Positions 33,888 to 45,431 of a stretch of DNA of 64,000 nt are shown here, in pieces (the first letter of the stretch is position 1; each line of letters begins with the position of its first letter). This DNA is from Armillaria gallica (lineage: Eukaryota; Basidiomycota; Agaricomycetes; Agaricales; Physalacriaceae). The notes under the pieces were generated by a model. The model did no database searches, was not told where the DNA came from, and saw nothing but the letters and a program-made list of their open reading frames with translations. Made by a program: the position numbers and the translations under genes. The stretch spans positions 868,001 through 932,000 of the forward strand of contig JBANDB010000021.1 in assembly GCA_037576215.1 (NCBI GenBank). The letters are read 5' to 3'.

Positions 33888-35425
33888 CTAATGATGCATC
33901 TTATTAATTATGCGCAGTACATAGCCCCCAACCGCCCTTCCTATGTGCTCAATAGTCCCTCTCATAACGAAGATATCATGCGTCAGAAAACACAAAAATA
34001 AGCGCGGTGAATGAACCGAGGGATGTAGGATGCCGTCTCTCGTGTCTGAAGCTGGTGGTAATCCTAAGAGCGCCCGCTCACATGAGGAGGGGTGGCTGAA
34101 AATGTCTAAGTCTTCCGGATGAATGAAAAATCTACAAGTACTCACCGAGGATGAGAATGCGGTAACTTCGATTACCAGCCCGCGCCGAGGATCCCTCATC
34201 TTAAACCCTTCTATGATCTGCGCCTCCGCCTCCTTCCACGGCCATTCGGGCGGCATATTATAAAACACGATTTTCAAGGTCCTCAAGGAACGTATTCCAC
34301 GGAGCGCCTCGTCCGTCTGTTTCCACAGGTCCCTATAATCAGGCCCGGAAAGAGACGGTATATCCTTGATGTCTATTTTCAGGCGCACAGCTTCGAGAGC
34401 AGCATCAGCATCAGTATCTCGAAAGGCTGTTATCCACCAGTTCAGGATGGACTCTAGTTGGTCGCTTTCGTTGTACCTGGATATGTCAATCATGAGGGTT
34501 TTGACGCGGGAAATGTGAAGCGTCTGAGTAGGGGGTGCTATGCTAAATGTCAAAGTGAGAAAGCCTATATCATAGCCAAGGTACGTACCTGTGGTGGTAT
34601 GAGTAACGTCTAAGGACGGCAAAGGCTGCTTAGCATGTATTTGGATCAAGAAATAATTGAGCTGTTGGACGAAGGCAGGATTGGTGTGGGAAATAAGGAT
34701 GACCAAATTCTCAACTCTTTTCAGAGAGATCGGGCACTGGCGTGGCGAGAGGATTGATGCCAAAACGACTCCGGCATCGCTCTCGCCATCATTGATACCT
34801 AAGAAGGTCGGAGAAGGAACGATGCCTTCGTGATCGCAAGGAACAGGGGTACCAAAAAACCGTGGAGCCACGATGCTCATCGATTTCATAGAAGCAGAGT
34901 TCCGCGTCAGGGCACAGATATCGGACACCGAGTCGAAATCTACGAGGATAAAGGCGAGGTGTTTATAGGAACGAGCGGCGAGAGCAGATATGACAGAAGG
35001 TCGGAGATTGGAGAAATCACCTAAGCTGAGTGTCAGCTTGCTGAGGTTGACGAGGGTGTTGAGAATTTTTGCGGGAAGTGATCGGGCGATGGTACGCGAG
35101 CGGAACTCGAAGGAGAGTGCGGTGAAGTAATGAGCAATGCCTGGGGAATGAGTGATTAACTTTCGGAGGCGATCACAGTCTGCTTTGCTGGATATGTTGG
35201 CTGAAGAGAATAGATGAACGCGCGTCCTTGGAGAAAGGCCCTTGGATACAAGGGAGATTTGCTTCAAGGCAATAGTGTCATCCTTCAATTCGTCGATGAT
35301 AGCATCAAAGATCTCCGGAGGAAAGCACGATTCGGCCGTCCTGTCTTCTGGTGAGTATCCGCTTTCAATTTCAAGATGTGAGTACGCACTTTTTATCTTT
35401 GCAAGGACGTCGTCTTTTAAATATG
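33888..35425 (-). CDS. F-box/LRR-type protein
   Basis: A long minus-strand frame is open from an acceptor-like GATCAG at about 35426 down to the stop at 33888. Near its start it reads FPPEIFDAIIDELKDDTIAL, then KQISLVSKGLSPRTR and VHLFSSANI. This is the usual agaricomycete F-box pattern (P.EI.D.II..L......L...SLVS...R.R.HLF). About 400 residues of leucine-spaced strands follow (LSKLTLSLGDFSNL, RVENLVILISHT, RVKTLMIDISR, LRTLKIVFYNMPPEWPW). Such proteins act as substrate receptors of SCF ubiquitin ligases, binding Skp1 through the F-box. No ATG lies in the open frame before the F-box, so a small 5' exon is needed; a GTGAGT donor at about 35497 could precede it. At the 3' end a GTGAGTACTTG donor after TAFSSS (about 34144) may start a last intron, which would change the final 80 residues. 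Confidence 0.7.
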
Positions 35426-35968
35426 CTGATCATGCCGTCTGAGATCAAATTAGACCAGAGACGCCCAGTTTTAGAAAGAGATACCACTAACTCACGACTG
35501 TGAAATGGGATTGGAGTCGAGGAACACTGTTTTCTGAGTGAGAGGAAGGTGATGGTTGAATGAAAAAAGCGAGCGAGATTATGTAAAGCAATATAAATTG
35601 CTACGGCATCGGCGGTTTGTCGGGTTTTCTGTGGAAAGGATAAGGAACAGCAAGGTTCAGAGATCTTGCGCCCAATGTTATCGCAAATCTTGCAGCTGGA
35701 CCTAAGATAATACACGAAACCAACATCCGAGTCCTCAGTCGACATCAACTGGGTTCGATGCCTTCCATCTCGCCTCCAGCAGCTTTCCCAATAAACGAGC
35801 CTCGCGTTGCGCAAGCATGCCTTCCTTATCCTGCTGATCCCAGTCAGACGTCGGAGCACCCGAGGGAGGTGCAGTAGAGCCGTTCTTTAATAGCTACCAG
35901 GAGAGGATATTTTGGACTCGACAAATACATGGCCATATAAAGATTCCAAGGCAGAACGAATACTGTTA

Positions 35969-36503
35969 TTACAGTGCGAGCCTAAGTCCTAAATTTGCCT
36001 TGGGATCGGGAAAGCCGGACGCTTTAATGCGATCTGTGATAGAGGTGGGAGCCTCCATGCCATACGCTACAGTCACTCGTGATGTTGAAAGAGATGATGC
36101 TCCGCTTGCGCTAGGATAATGGGCCAGGATGTCAAGTAGGAGGGAGACCTTTGTATTCATCATCTGGAGATATCGCACGTTGATAATCACGGTTACAAGG
36201 AGGCGGTGACCTGGATATGGACCTCTGGCGACCGTGCCCATCGATGAATGTTGCCACCGTCTTGGTCTTGATGTTGGAGGACAGCTCGTATGGTGAAGCG
36301 TGCCATACTAGTCAAGCAGATGTAGGCCAACAGTCAGATATGAACGACATACGACATTAGGGTCGCTCACCTGTACAGCACTATCGTACGCAAACAAATC
36401 CTTGAACAGCGACCTCACATACAAAAAGACCTCTGTTCGCTTCAGTAAAAGATATTGAGCAGAGGTTTCACTTACCATGCTCATGCTCAAAGTGTTCCGC
36501 CAT
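35969..36503 (-). pseudogene. Small gene of unknown function, probably decayed (left copy)
   Basis: A three-exon model is in phase: 36503-36476, 36432-36371 and 36307-35969, about 142 aa, starting MAEHFEHEHEVFLYVRSLFKDLF. In the third exon a different frame (RFTIRAVLQHQDQDGG, RWARSPEVHIQVTASL) is the one conserved in the right copy, so this exon or its acceptor is probably damaged. A separate minus-strand start, MASKTTMLLQREL at 36730, lies just upstream. It resembles the N-terminus of ubiquitin-conjugating enzymes but breaks off. I do not recognise the protein. Confidence 0.35.
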
Positions 36504-37221
36504 GGTCCTTTCCCCCGGATTCTATGTCCAAAACGTTACGCTAGCAGCTTCGCAGCCGACCCGGAGCGTATGTCGATGGACTTGATACCGATACCGTGAG
36601 CGTTGGAAGGAGCTGCGTTCCTAGTCAGTCGACCACATGCAAGGGATGGAGGTACACAACGTACCTCGACATCAAGATCGCCTCGTATGCGTAACTCGCG
36701 CTGCAGAAGCATTGTCGTCTTGCTCGCCATCTCCTGGCTGACATAAAATTAGGCGAGGCTAGGGTATGCATGGTGTTTGGTATAACCGTTTGAAGCTACA
36801 TATTACGGTTTTAGACAGCATAAGTGTAACGATATTCGACGTACCTTGGCCCAAAGTCCGTGCAGCATCATTTATTTATAGATCGGCCTAGCATATCCAA
36901 TTCGTCCTGGTCCCATATACTCCATTATCGCCTGCACCTTCACTTGCATACTTGAGGTCCTCGGTAATTGCAAAATCGAGATGCAAAAAGCAGGATTAGA
37001 CCTGGTTGATCCCAAAATTGACTGCTCAGTCATCCTACGACATGACACATTGACTGAGAAGGACACTATGCAAAGAATGATGGCGAAGATCCCAGAGTAA
37101 GAGCGAGCCAGACGATACGGTGGTCAGCTGTGGGCACGGGACAAGGAGTAAACGGGAAGTTCAAAATCTCGTCCGTGCGACCGGCCCGAACCTGATTTGC
37201 CGAGTTGCCGAAATATCAACC

Positions 37222-37808
37222 GGGCAAGAAGAATTCAGCGTGGTAGCCTGCGTGGCTGCGTGGCTGCGTCGTACGCTGGCGTGGTCGGTTGCGTGGTCGC
37301 GGCAAATCTTCACATAAGAAATGGACATCAGTAAGTTAGTCACCATGTCCGGTTGTATCAGTACTCGACACATCGAAGCTATCTTGATGCTGTATTAATA
37401 GGTAATTGATGTCTACAGCACTACTCTACGATCTTCGAGTACTCAGTACGTAAACGCACCAAAGTTTGAACGTTTAAGTTTCTCTTATTCATGAAAATAT
37501 ACATTTAAGATACACTGGTTACCGAAAGCCATAGACCCGAAGTGTGAAACAATGTAATTGGCGGATATTGTAAGTGCAGTTTTGGTATCATTTTCCAACC
37601 GGGTATCTTTGTTGGAGGATACTCAGAAATAAAAACCAAACAAATGTAAGGATATCATTACGAAAGCTCACAAGTGTCGTAGGCGCAGTACGTATATTAA
37701 ATATAGTTGAGTTCAACTGGAGTTGAACCGACGACTTGCGTGGCTGCGTGGCCACGCACCACGCCAGCGTGGTACCACGCAGGTGACCACGCGGAATTTC
37801 TAGTGCCC
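37222..37808. mobile_element. Mutator-like non-autonomous element (587 bp, 10-bp target duplication)
   Basis: Flanked by the direct repeat AATATCAACC (37212-37221 and 37809-37818). The ends form imperfect inverted repeats beginning GGGCA, with 27 of 34 positions matching. They carry several GCGTGG units on both ends. The homologous site in the duplicated block (about 49164-49176) has no insertion and a single AATATCAAC. A 9-11 bp duplication with long imperfect terminal repeats suits the Mutator (MULE) superfamily. There is no transposase gene inside. Confidence 0.85.
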
Positions 37809-38511
37809 AATATCAACCCGTTTTTCCTGAACGCCCATCTCACCTACATCGTACCCCTTACGCACTTACGCCGGATCCGCACACTCGCAATTTAATTCTA
37901 AGGAAATAATCCTTCTATAATATTACGTTTCTTCTCTTTCAATCAAACAAGCAGTGTTTCCTGCAGCTTGAAATAGAATTGCGTCACGACTCACGATTTG
38001 TAACGACCGAAGGCAACCTCCCCATGTCTGTCCCATGTGATAAACACACTTTAGCTACGAGACGACACCGACATTCAAGTTCCTGTGATCCCACATCGAC
38101 TCCTGGGGTCCTGTCTAAAGACACGTCTTTCTAATGCTTATGGGACAGTTTGACTGATGGCTATTCCTGGAACAATTCTGGAGGCGACATTGAGACCGAA
38201 ATCGCCGACGAAGCAAGGACAAATGGAGCTCCACGATATTATCTTCGGAATCATTGTGCGTTGAAACAGACATCGTCCTGCAGAACCAACACTTCCTGCC
38301 CCTATTGAGGGCCGCCTCCGGATTTGAAACAATTTGCAGGAACCTTCAAGACACTGGTCACCGCCTCGTATGTCTAAGCAGCATCTGATTAGTGTCAAGT
38401 TCTCGCTATGCTTGCAGTAACAATTTGTTATAGAAGGTCAAACTGTTTTCCTTTATTTTGTATCTAACTTTTCCTTCAAACGATTTTCATACTCAAATCC
38501 ATATCATCAAG

Positions 38512-39771
38512 ATGTTGTCTTCCGCTTTCCTCACGCTTGCATTGGCTACTGCAGCTTTTTCGCACCCCACAAAACGACAGACCGGTGGTGTGATCACCTC
38601 GTGTACTGTTCCGAATACCGCTGCTCTGACATTCGTACGTATATCTCTTCGAGTCCCGCTAAATGCATTTGACTGACAAAGTACTAAGATGATGGACCAT
38701 ACATTTATTCTTACGTTTCAAATCCACTGCACATCGTTCTGTTTACTCATGGCGGTATTTAGGCAAAACATTGTCGATATGCTCGATGCTAAAGGTGTTA
38801 AGGGCACGTTCTTCGTTAGTACGTAGCATCTTGACTCTACCTTTGAACTCGTCGGATCTAACCCACATTCGAAATGTCCAGATGGCAACAATTGTAATTC
38901 TTGAACAAGCACCGAATGTGTCACCAGCGCCCATGCACGTATCCTCGCAGATGGCTGTATATACGGAGACACCGAGAGAGCAGCGCTGCAGAACGCGTAC
39001 TCGAAGGGTCATCAGATCGCTTCGTGAGTGATATAATGACCGAAGGCGAGGGTCATTAACTCATATTTGAATGCAGGCATACGTGGGCACATAAAGATTT
39101 GGCCACTCTGACCACTGACCAAGGTATCTATTATGATGACACAGTTTCAGCAACGATTGTCTAACTGACCTTGTCGGCAGTGGAAAATGAATTCACTCTC
39201 ACTGACAGTATGTACCTCGCAAATTGATGACGAATTCCAACTCACTACTAATACAGCCGCATTGGAGAAAATCCTCGGAGTGAAGGTCGCGTTTATGAGA
39301 CCTCCCTACGGCAGTTACAACGACGCGTGTTGCAAGTCGCTGCTGCTCACAACCAGAGTGTGATTATCTGGGATTTCGAGTAAGTCTGACTGTCACCTAG
39401 CACTGCCGTGACCTGACTCCTTCCACGTAGTTCCGGGGATTTTGCCGGAGAAACTGCTTCGAATATCGAGAAGGATTATGATACTTTTGTGGCGAAGCAT
39501 CCTAACACGATCTTGACTCTGAATCATGAGACTGTCGGTGAGTATTCAGTTCGGTTTCTCCAAAGAGGAATGATCTGATTTTGGTATATCTGGAAACTAC
39601 TAGGTGAGTTGTTATTATAGCCACGATATCAGGAGTCTTATATCGACATATCTGCAGTACGACCGTTCTCCCGCATGCTCTTGACGATTTGCTAGGTGCA
39701 GATTATAACCTCGTGACCGTTGCTGAATGTCTTGGTCTGCCACCGTACTTAAGCGTTGCAGCGCCTAGTGC
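38512..39771 (+). pseudogene. Chitin deacetylase-type CE4 pseudogene (left copy)
   Basis: Paralog of the intact gene at 49855-51167 with the same exon layout. The signal peptide (MLSSAFLTLALATAAFSHPTKR), DDG, SHTWAHKD, RPPYGSYN and LNHET motifs are still readable. Damage is visible by comparison. The acceptor before the DDG exon has changed from TAG|G to TAAG, shifting the frame by one base. One base is missing just after RPPYGSYND (about 39325), which brings a stop. The acceptor of the 10-nt micro-exon has changed from TAG to TGG (about 39591). A hAT-like element begins at 39772 inside the last exon, replacing the native C-terminus. CE4 enzymes remove acetyl groups from chitin; this copy should be inactive. 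Confidence 0.88.
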
Positions 39772-40174
39772 CAAGGGGGCGGCGGAAATAAAATCGCAGA
39801 CATGACGTACATTTTCGTGTATAAGGCTCGGTGGACCCCTCCCCCCCTCCCCCTCCTACCATATAGGGTAGTAATATAGCCATATATGGATAGCTTAGTA
39901 ATGGATTTCAATCAAGAAGTCAACCCGTAGTTGCCGGCCGGGTTGCCGTCATTCATCATAACATGCGAAAAGGGATTGAAAAGGGATATAAAGCATATTG
40001 AATGCTTTAACACCCTCACAATATATCCCATTAATATAAAACTATCACTCTATGCCTCGTTAGGGCCTCTCTCAGTGCTATATAAGGTAAGTCGGTATCG
40101 TGTTTAAGGTTGGGACCCCTCCCCCCCTCCCCCCCCTACCCTCTTTGCCGGAATTTAGCCGCGCCTCCCCCTTG
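39772..40174. mobile_element. hAT-like non-autonomous element (403 bp, 8-bp target duplication)
   Basis: Ends CAAGGGGGCGGCGG and, inverted, CAAGGGGGAGGCG. Flanked by the 8-bp direct repeat CCTAGTGC (39764-39771 and 40175-40182). The right-hand paralog has one uninterrupted copy of this site (CCTAGTGTGCAAGA at about 51113). An 8-bp duplication with CA...TG ends is typical of hAT elements. Near each end lies a C-rich direct repeat (GACCCCTCCCCCCCTCCCC at about 39834 and 40116). No transposase gene. It interrupts the last exon of the CE4 pseudogene. Confidence 0.87.
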
Positions 40175-40589
40175 CCTAGTGCGCAAGACGTGCGTCTTAC
40201 TCCTAGACATTTTTACTAAAGAGTTCTTCTTACTTCGAGGCTTCGTGGACCTGTTTGAACACAGATTAATCACTGTCGAACTAATCACTTTCCTACAAGC
40301 ATTTGAACGCTGTCTTGTTATTTAGTAACATGGTTCGCAAATTCCATCATATTACAACATGTAATTTCTCGTACAAATGAAAGGAATCCACACAAATCCA
40401 TTAGGTCTTTTCAGTGTACTCGTCAACAAACTATTTCTTCTGTGTAATTTTCATCGTACATTCAATTCGCTCATACATTTTTATCATGTGAGTCGGCGGC
40501 GTCGGTATTCCTATAACAAACAACGCCGTATCCCTTCCCTTCATGCATCATACTCCCAAGTCATAAAATCAATGCAGCATCATCAGAAC

Positions 40590-40960
40590 TACGTGGAGCA
40601 ATGAACTCTCTCCGACTAGTAGAGGATTACTTGAATCAAAGAGAATCACTCCTTCAATTGCATTTAAGGGGGACTCTTCATTTTAATATTCAGACCTTAT
40701 CTCAAGCTCGGCTTTCAGAGCATGGAACTAGGACCTGAGATTCCTGAGATATAGCCGACAACCCCTCTGGACGTTGCTTTCCACACAATTAATTCCTCTC
40801 CGATATCTCCTTTGCTGCTTCCCAGCTGACAATCCTCGCAGAACCTCCTCAAAGCTACGAGGACCTTACCCCCTCGGCCCCGAAATCAGCTCCTCGATGA
40901 GCTGCAAAATTCCTGGAGAAGAATATACCGTCAAAGGAGGAGGAGGAACTATCTGATTTT
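40590..40960 (-). pseudogene. Uncharacterised remnant, left copy
   Basis: Minus-strand pieces LTVYSSPG, EELISG, SFEEVLRG and QQRRYRR match LTVYATPGG, DELILG, SFEEVVRG and QQRRYV of the right copy at 51602-51947. Stops interrupt this copy. The family is unknown. Confidence 0.4.
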
Positions 40961-41690
40961 TCCACCGAAGGAATGAATGGTGCTCCCCCCCTGTGGAGAA
41001 TCATGACTCGTACTCCTGCAAGGATTATTCATAGCCTGAAAGGTAAAATTCAACCTGCAGGACTATAGAGTCATCAGGGAGAGCCTGCGCCTGTGGGGCC
41101 CTTTCCCTCTAGTTCGAGGGTGAAGTCGATCATGTTCTTAGCGATAGAGGACAATGTGGCGGCAAAACAACAGCTATTGAAGCCACCGCCGCCAAATAAA
41201 CACAAGACGAAGAGGGAGAAAAATGTACTTCGGAGGCTCCTAGGTCGGGCGTTGAGGTGCGACTTTTGAGCCTATAATTTAGACAGAACTAATGATTCAC
41301 TTTTGAGGAATAGGGTTATGAAATGAGCAATGATGAATGGTAGGTTCTCAATTACCACATATCACCTTCTCTCTCCCGGCCTTGTACAACGGCTCATGAC
41401 CGCACGGATACATTATTCTAATACTGCGGCTACGCTGGTGATGAACACAGTCGCGAACGGATACGGCGGACCGAGCAATGGATATCACGAATGGATCTGG
41501 TGGCAGTAGACACCGCATTGCTATTGATCGCCAATAAGAAATCACAAGTCATTAGAATCATTGAAGTCATAGTAGCCTTCTGTCCATTCAAGCGGTTCAT
41601 CACACCCGTGAGATGAAGAAAGGATCATTGTTCGTGATGCTACAGATAGGACAACCGAGAGTCTAGTACAACGTTCGAAAGTTGCAACGC
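40960..41690. other. No gene seen
   Basis: End of the duplicated block and spacer before the 3' end of SDR copy 3. No coding signal. Confidence 0.35.
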
Positions 41691-41698
41691 GTCGACGT

Positions 41699-42720
41699 TT
41701 ACCACTTCTCGTGCGCCGGACGCACTAGAAGGTCTCACGTATCAGCAAAGTATTGAAGACAAAGAGTAAGAGACATACGGTCCAATTCCCACGTCCAGGC
41801 TGAACGAGGTTGCCTGATGAGGTGCAAGTAAGACTAGGAATGAAGCTCAGCACCGTGCCAAGTGGTGATGACGAAAGAATGTACCTCTGCTATCCCGTCC
41901 GGGGACAGTCTAACATTCTCATTCTGTTCCCACTCTGGGTCGTTACGACGCTCGCGGGATGCGTTCGTCAAGATACCACCATCAATGATAGCCTATCATA
42001 CATGGTCAGTAGCCAGAAAAGAACGCTCAGAAGCGGTACTCACGTGGGACACATGTATGTTCTGCTTTCCAAACTCTTTCGCAAGGCTTTGTGACAACGC
42101 CCTCACAGCGTGCTTTCCAGCCGAGAACGCGCTTGTGGTGATGTTCCCTCGAACACTCGCCGTGGCTCCCGTGAAGATTAACGACCCTCTCTTCCCCTTC
42201 TCGTCGACTTGGTTGGCCTGGAAGGCTTGGATAATGTTCTTCGAAAATGCGAACGCGCCTTCAATGTTTGTCTGTGTAACGGCTTGGACGTCCTCCGGGG
42301 TGATGTCGAGGAATGGTTTCCAGATGGGGTGTGTGGCATTGTAGAGGGCAACGCGGATGGGCTGGCCTTGATAGTGAGCACGGATTTGGGCATAAGCGGT
42401 ATTGATATCCGTGGTGTTGTAGGAGGATATAGGGAATGGGGTAGCTGTCCCACCGGCGGCGTTGATCTCGTCCGCAAGGGCCTTGAGAGAGTCGGCACCG
42501 CGAGCGACGAGGGCGATGGCGTAGCCTTCTTTAGCTAAGAAACGACTAGGAATACTCAGAAGACCATAGTGGAAGTAGGAGTCGAGAAAACATACGCTGC
42601 TGCCGCGCCTGTACCCGATCCAGAGCCAAGACCTATAGCGTGCCAAAGCGTCAGCAATGTCTCCTGCTAGCACTGCAAAAGCGATTCACCTGCGATAACA
42701 GCTACGGGTTTGGCTGCCAT
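41699..42720 (-). CDS. Atypical short-chain dehydrogenase/reductase, copy 3 (intact)
   Basis: Six exons, all in phase: 42720-42690, 42632-42596, 42545-42044, 41992-41885, 41833-41779 and 41724-41699. Total 759 nt, 252 aa, near the usual SDR length. The Rossmann fold starts MATKPVAVIAGLGSGSGTG (glycine motif at residues 10-19). YNAT is at 91-94, in place of the usual NNAG/A. The conserved Asn is N116 (QTNIEGAF). The catalytic YxxxK appears as FSAGK at 163-167, so the active-site Tyr is replaced by Phe. IIDGGI follows about 20 residues later and the protein ends WELDLRPAHEKW. It is predicted cytosolic and NAD(P)-binding; the substrate is unknown, and the missing Tyr makes ordinary dehydrogenase chemistry doubtful. 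It lies downstream of a 7TM gene in the same direction, as do other copies. Confidence 0.9.
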
Positions 42721-42763
42721 GTCAGAGAGAGAGGATGATGAGAAGTCGAGAGAAGGGCGAAGG

Positions 42764-42771
42764 GCTATTTA
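42764..42771 (-). promoter_or_regulatory. TATA-like box of SDR copy 3
   Basis: ATAAATAG on the minus strand, about 45 bases before the ATG at 42720, conserved in SDR copy 2. Confidence 0.5.
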
Positions 42772-43109
42772 TTTGTGAGCAAGATGGCGGAATTATCAGG
42801 TCAGAAGGGCATTACCAAGCGATCCCTAATGCTCTGTCATGCCGCGAGGTAATGACCGAAACTGACGCCATGATCAGGGTGACGAGAATTGATAGAGCCG
42901 TGGGGCTGGTGTTGGAGAGAGGACGTAAAGGGACAGTATTGGCTTGGTGGAAAGGAAATGAAGTGTTTGAAAATCAGAAGCATTGTCTTTGTTTGGCGGT
43001 GTCATGTCAACGTCGGCTTGCCGAACGCCGGCATGATTGCCCCCTGCTTGCCATTCGCTTTCTACCGTACGAAGGTGGTCCACACCAGAAGCGCAGCTGC
43101 GCTAAACTA

Positions 43110-44160
43110 GCTTCACCTCCCACTGTAACCTTCAAAAACACAACACGATGTTGGAAAGGTAAGTAAGCACATCGTCATCTTGTTCTGTTACGACTCACCT
43201 GTACTCACCCCTTCTTTCGAAATGACCCAGAATGCTGCGTTGATAAATTGAATATTTATATATGGTCCAATCGCCTTCTGGAATTCGAAAACCTTTCCTC
43301 GCGCACCTCTCATCTCAGCTGTAACGAGAGGGTACTGCTTTGCCCTACTCTGCCCTCGTGTCGTTTTGTGCTACAGAGATGCCAACATCTTCTGATAGTC
43401 GGTGCATATGGATTGGTATCTAGAGCTTGAGTTTCAGCGGTAGGGCCAGTAATCTCGCTCGTTTGTCAGATTCGCCTAGGCTCTGGACCTCTATTCCGGT
43501 CAAATTGGTGGTATGTCGAATGTTCAACCATCAACCATCGAGCCGGTTATAAATTCGTCGGCCATTGGCTATAATCTAGCTGATATTTTGTGGAAAATAT
43601 TAAGTCATATCGCTCGATGCCGATGATCCATTATTTGGAATACAATAAGGGGACGGTGTACGTGTCTACGTGCCTTGACCCGGACATTTGGCATACCTAA
43701 TTTCTGACTAGTTACCTCGTCATTTCTTATTGAGGACCCTGAACTTCCGAAGATAATGCGTGCCCTCTCTCGGGTCTTAGTTAACTCATTACCTCATTAC
43801 TTGACGGGCTTCTCCTTACTCCGTAACCTAATGGAAATGAACCATGCCCTTTCTTTCTCTCCATTCCCTTCCTAATGACATAGATCAGATCACGGTATCG
43901 GGAACATGAATATGACAATGTGCAGAGGCTCTATTTATATATGTGACAGCTTTGTAGGCACCCGACACGTCTCAAAAACCGACCTTGTAAATGGATCGCT
44001 TTTCATTCTTCTACTATTTGACATCGTACGAAGGCACTGAATAGGACGGAAAGATATCTTCCGTTCTTTGGTCTATATGCATGTAAGTATACAGAATCGT
44101 ACCAAAAATTATTGCTTCCGCCTATTCCAATTAACTAATTACTATCCCAAAGATGATGAT
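43110..44160. other. Intergenic between 7TM copy B and SDR copy 3
   Basis: The part next to the SDR gene (to about 43100) is shared with the flank of copy 2. The remainder shows no exon. Confidence 0.4.
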
Positions 44161-44170
44161 CGCACCCATC

Positions 44171-45431
44171 TCATACTTCGACCGTTTTGTCTGGTCCAAT
44201 GAGCATCACATCATCATCATCCCCGCATTTGACGCTCCCTCCCATTTCAGACTTCGACATGTACTGTAACGACATTGGAGGCATATTTTTACCTGCCAAT
44301 GCGGTATCCGGGTTCCTGGAGGCCACACGGAAGAGTATCAAAGTCGGCGCAATTCCCTGTCAAACATCACGGTGAATACTTTTATTTATCGATACAATCT
44401 CAGACTAACGGTGAGAGATGCAAGAAACACTTGCGGATAGATGCCATACGGGCTATTCGTTGCGATGAACGGGATGTAGACAGCCAGCGCAATAACATAT
44501 ATCGCGGCAGATTCTACCACGACCTCCATGACCTGGTGGTATGGATTCGGCGCGAAGCGTAAGGACTTTACAGCCATGTTTGCCCGGGTGAGTCGATACA
44601 CAATAAGCACGGTACATATAACCGTCGTGGAGAGCGTCATGCTGTAGTATGCTACCCCCCAGTTGATGGAGTCGCTCCCCCAGGGAGTCACAGAATTTCC
44701 CTGCGAATCGGTCAACGGTGTCATCTCCTGAACGAGAAAGATAATGTCGAAGACTGTAGCAGGTGAGAGAGTCGAAGTATCGAAGCTAAAATCTATGGAC
44801 TCACTCGTTCCGCAGAGCGTGCATATGGAAGGGAGGACGACTATCCTCCAGTTCCTTCCCCAGATTATCCAGCACCTCCAAATCTAATACAAACATCAGC
44901 AAATCCCTGAGAGTCTAGGGAGATACGTACAATAACACAGTCCGCAGTCAATATATTGATGCTCGTGACGACATTGCTGATCGTCGGAACCCACAGCGGC
45001 CCGCCAGCAATAAGCGCATCTATAAGGGCAGAGAAACGTGTTTCCTCGGTTTCTCCATGTGTAATGAAAGCACGCCTAGCGTAGTACCACCGCACGGCCA
45101 CGCGTAGTGTAGCCATGATGTACATGAAAGCAGAAATTCCAGTGAGGACCTTCGTCTGGCGCCCATGGAGAGCGCTGCTCGAAACTACCCAAGTGATCTT
45201 TTAGGTTCATTCCACATAAGCAAGGTTCAATAACTTACCTATCCGCCACAATACAACCGCGAGCAAAGTCGTGTACATCCCTAGGTCAGGCTAAGTCCTT
45301 GTATAACTGCAGCTTCTGACACGACTCTCACCATGTGTTAACGATTCGATGATGACCCCATTGAACCAGGAGTCGGAAACCTGTTCAGCGAGTACCTGGA
45401 TAGATGCAAAGTCTGGGAGTGCCTGCGACAT
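44171..45431 (-). CDS. Seven-transmembrane protein, copy B (intact)
   Basis: Six exons in phase: 45431-45332, 45280-45239, 45184-44931, 44883-44805, 44753-44410 and 44356-44171. Total 1005 nt, 334 aa. Exons 1-5 have exactly the lengths of copy A (100, 42, 254, 79, 344). Starts MSQALPDFASIQVLAEQVSD. Hydrophobic segments in order: GMYTTLLAVVLW; TGISAFMYIMATLRVAVRW; WVPTISNVVTSINILTADC with IIWRCWIIWGRNW after it; IVVLPSICTLCG; the YYSMTLSTTVICTVLIVYR segment; VVVESAAIYVIALAVYIPF; VFLASLTGIAPTLILFRVA. That gives seven segments, an outside N-terminus and a Ser/Asp-rich cytosolic tail. It belongs to a family common in agaricomycetes whose role is not known to me. It resembles receptors in topology only. 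Followed about 1.45 kb downstream by SDR copy 3. Confidence 0.88.

Larger units (their letters stand above)
35760..41280. repeat. Large direct duplication, left copy
   Basis: Similar and roughly collinear with about 47150-52080. Shared landmarks in order: a GATCTGTGATAGAGGTGGG-like block (36024, 47922), a MASKTTMLLQR exon (36730, 48660), a ccgagttgccgaaatatcaa block (37201, 49142), the deacetylase gene, and a minus-strand SFEEV.RG remnant. The left copy carries two transposon insertions absent from the right copy. The right copy has about 500 bp of extra sequence near 47370-47870. Confidence 0.85.

Noticed and set aside
36536..36730. Ubiquitin-conjugating enzyme start (MASKTTMLLQREL)
   Set aside because: Only about a dozen residues resemble the family and no catalytic core follows; kept only as a remark.
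37705..37735. GTTCAACTGGAGTTGAAC, resembling a tRNA B box
   Set aside because: It is a small inverted repeat inside the Mutator-like element; no tRNA arms around it.
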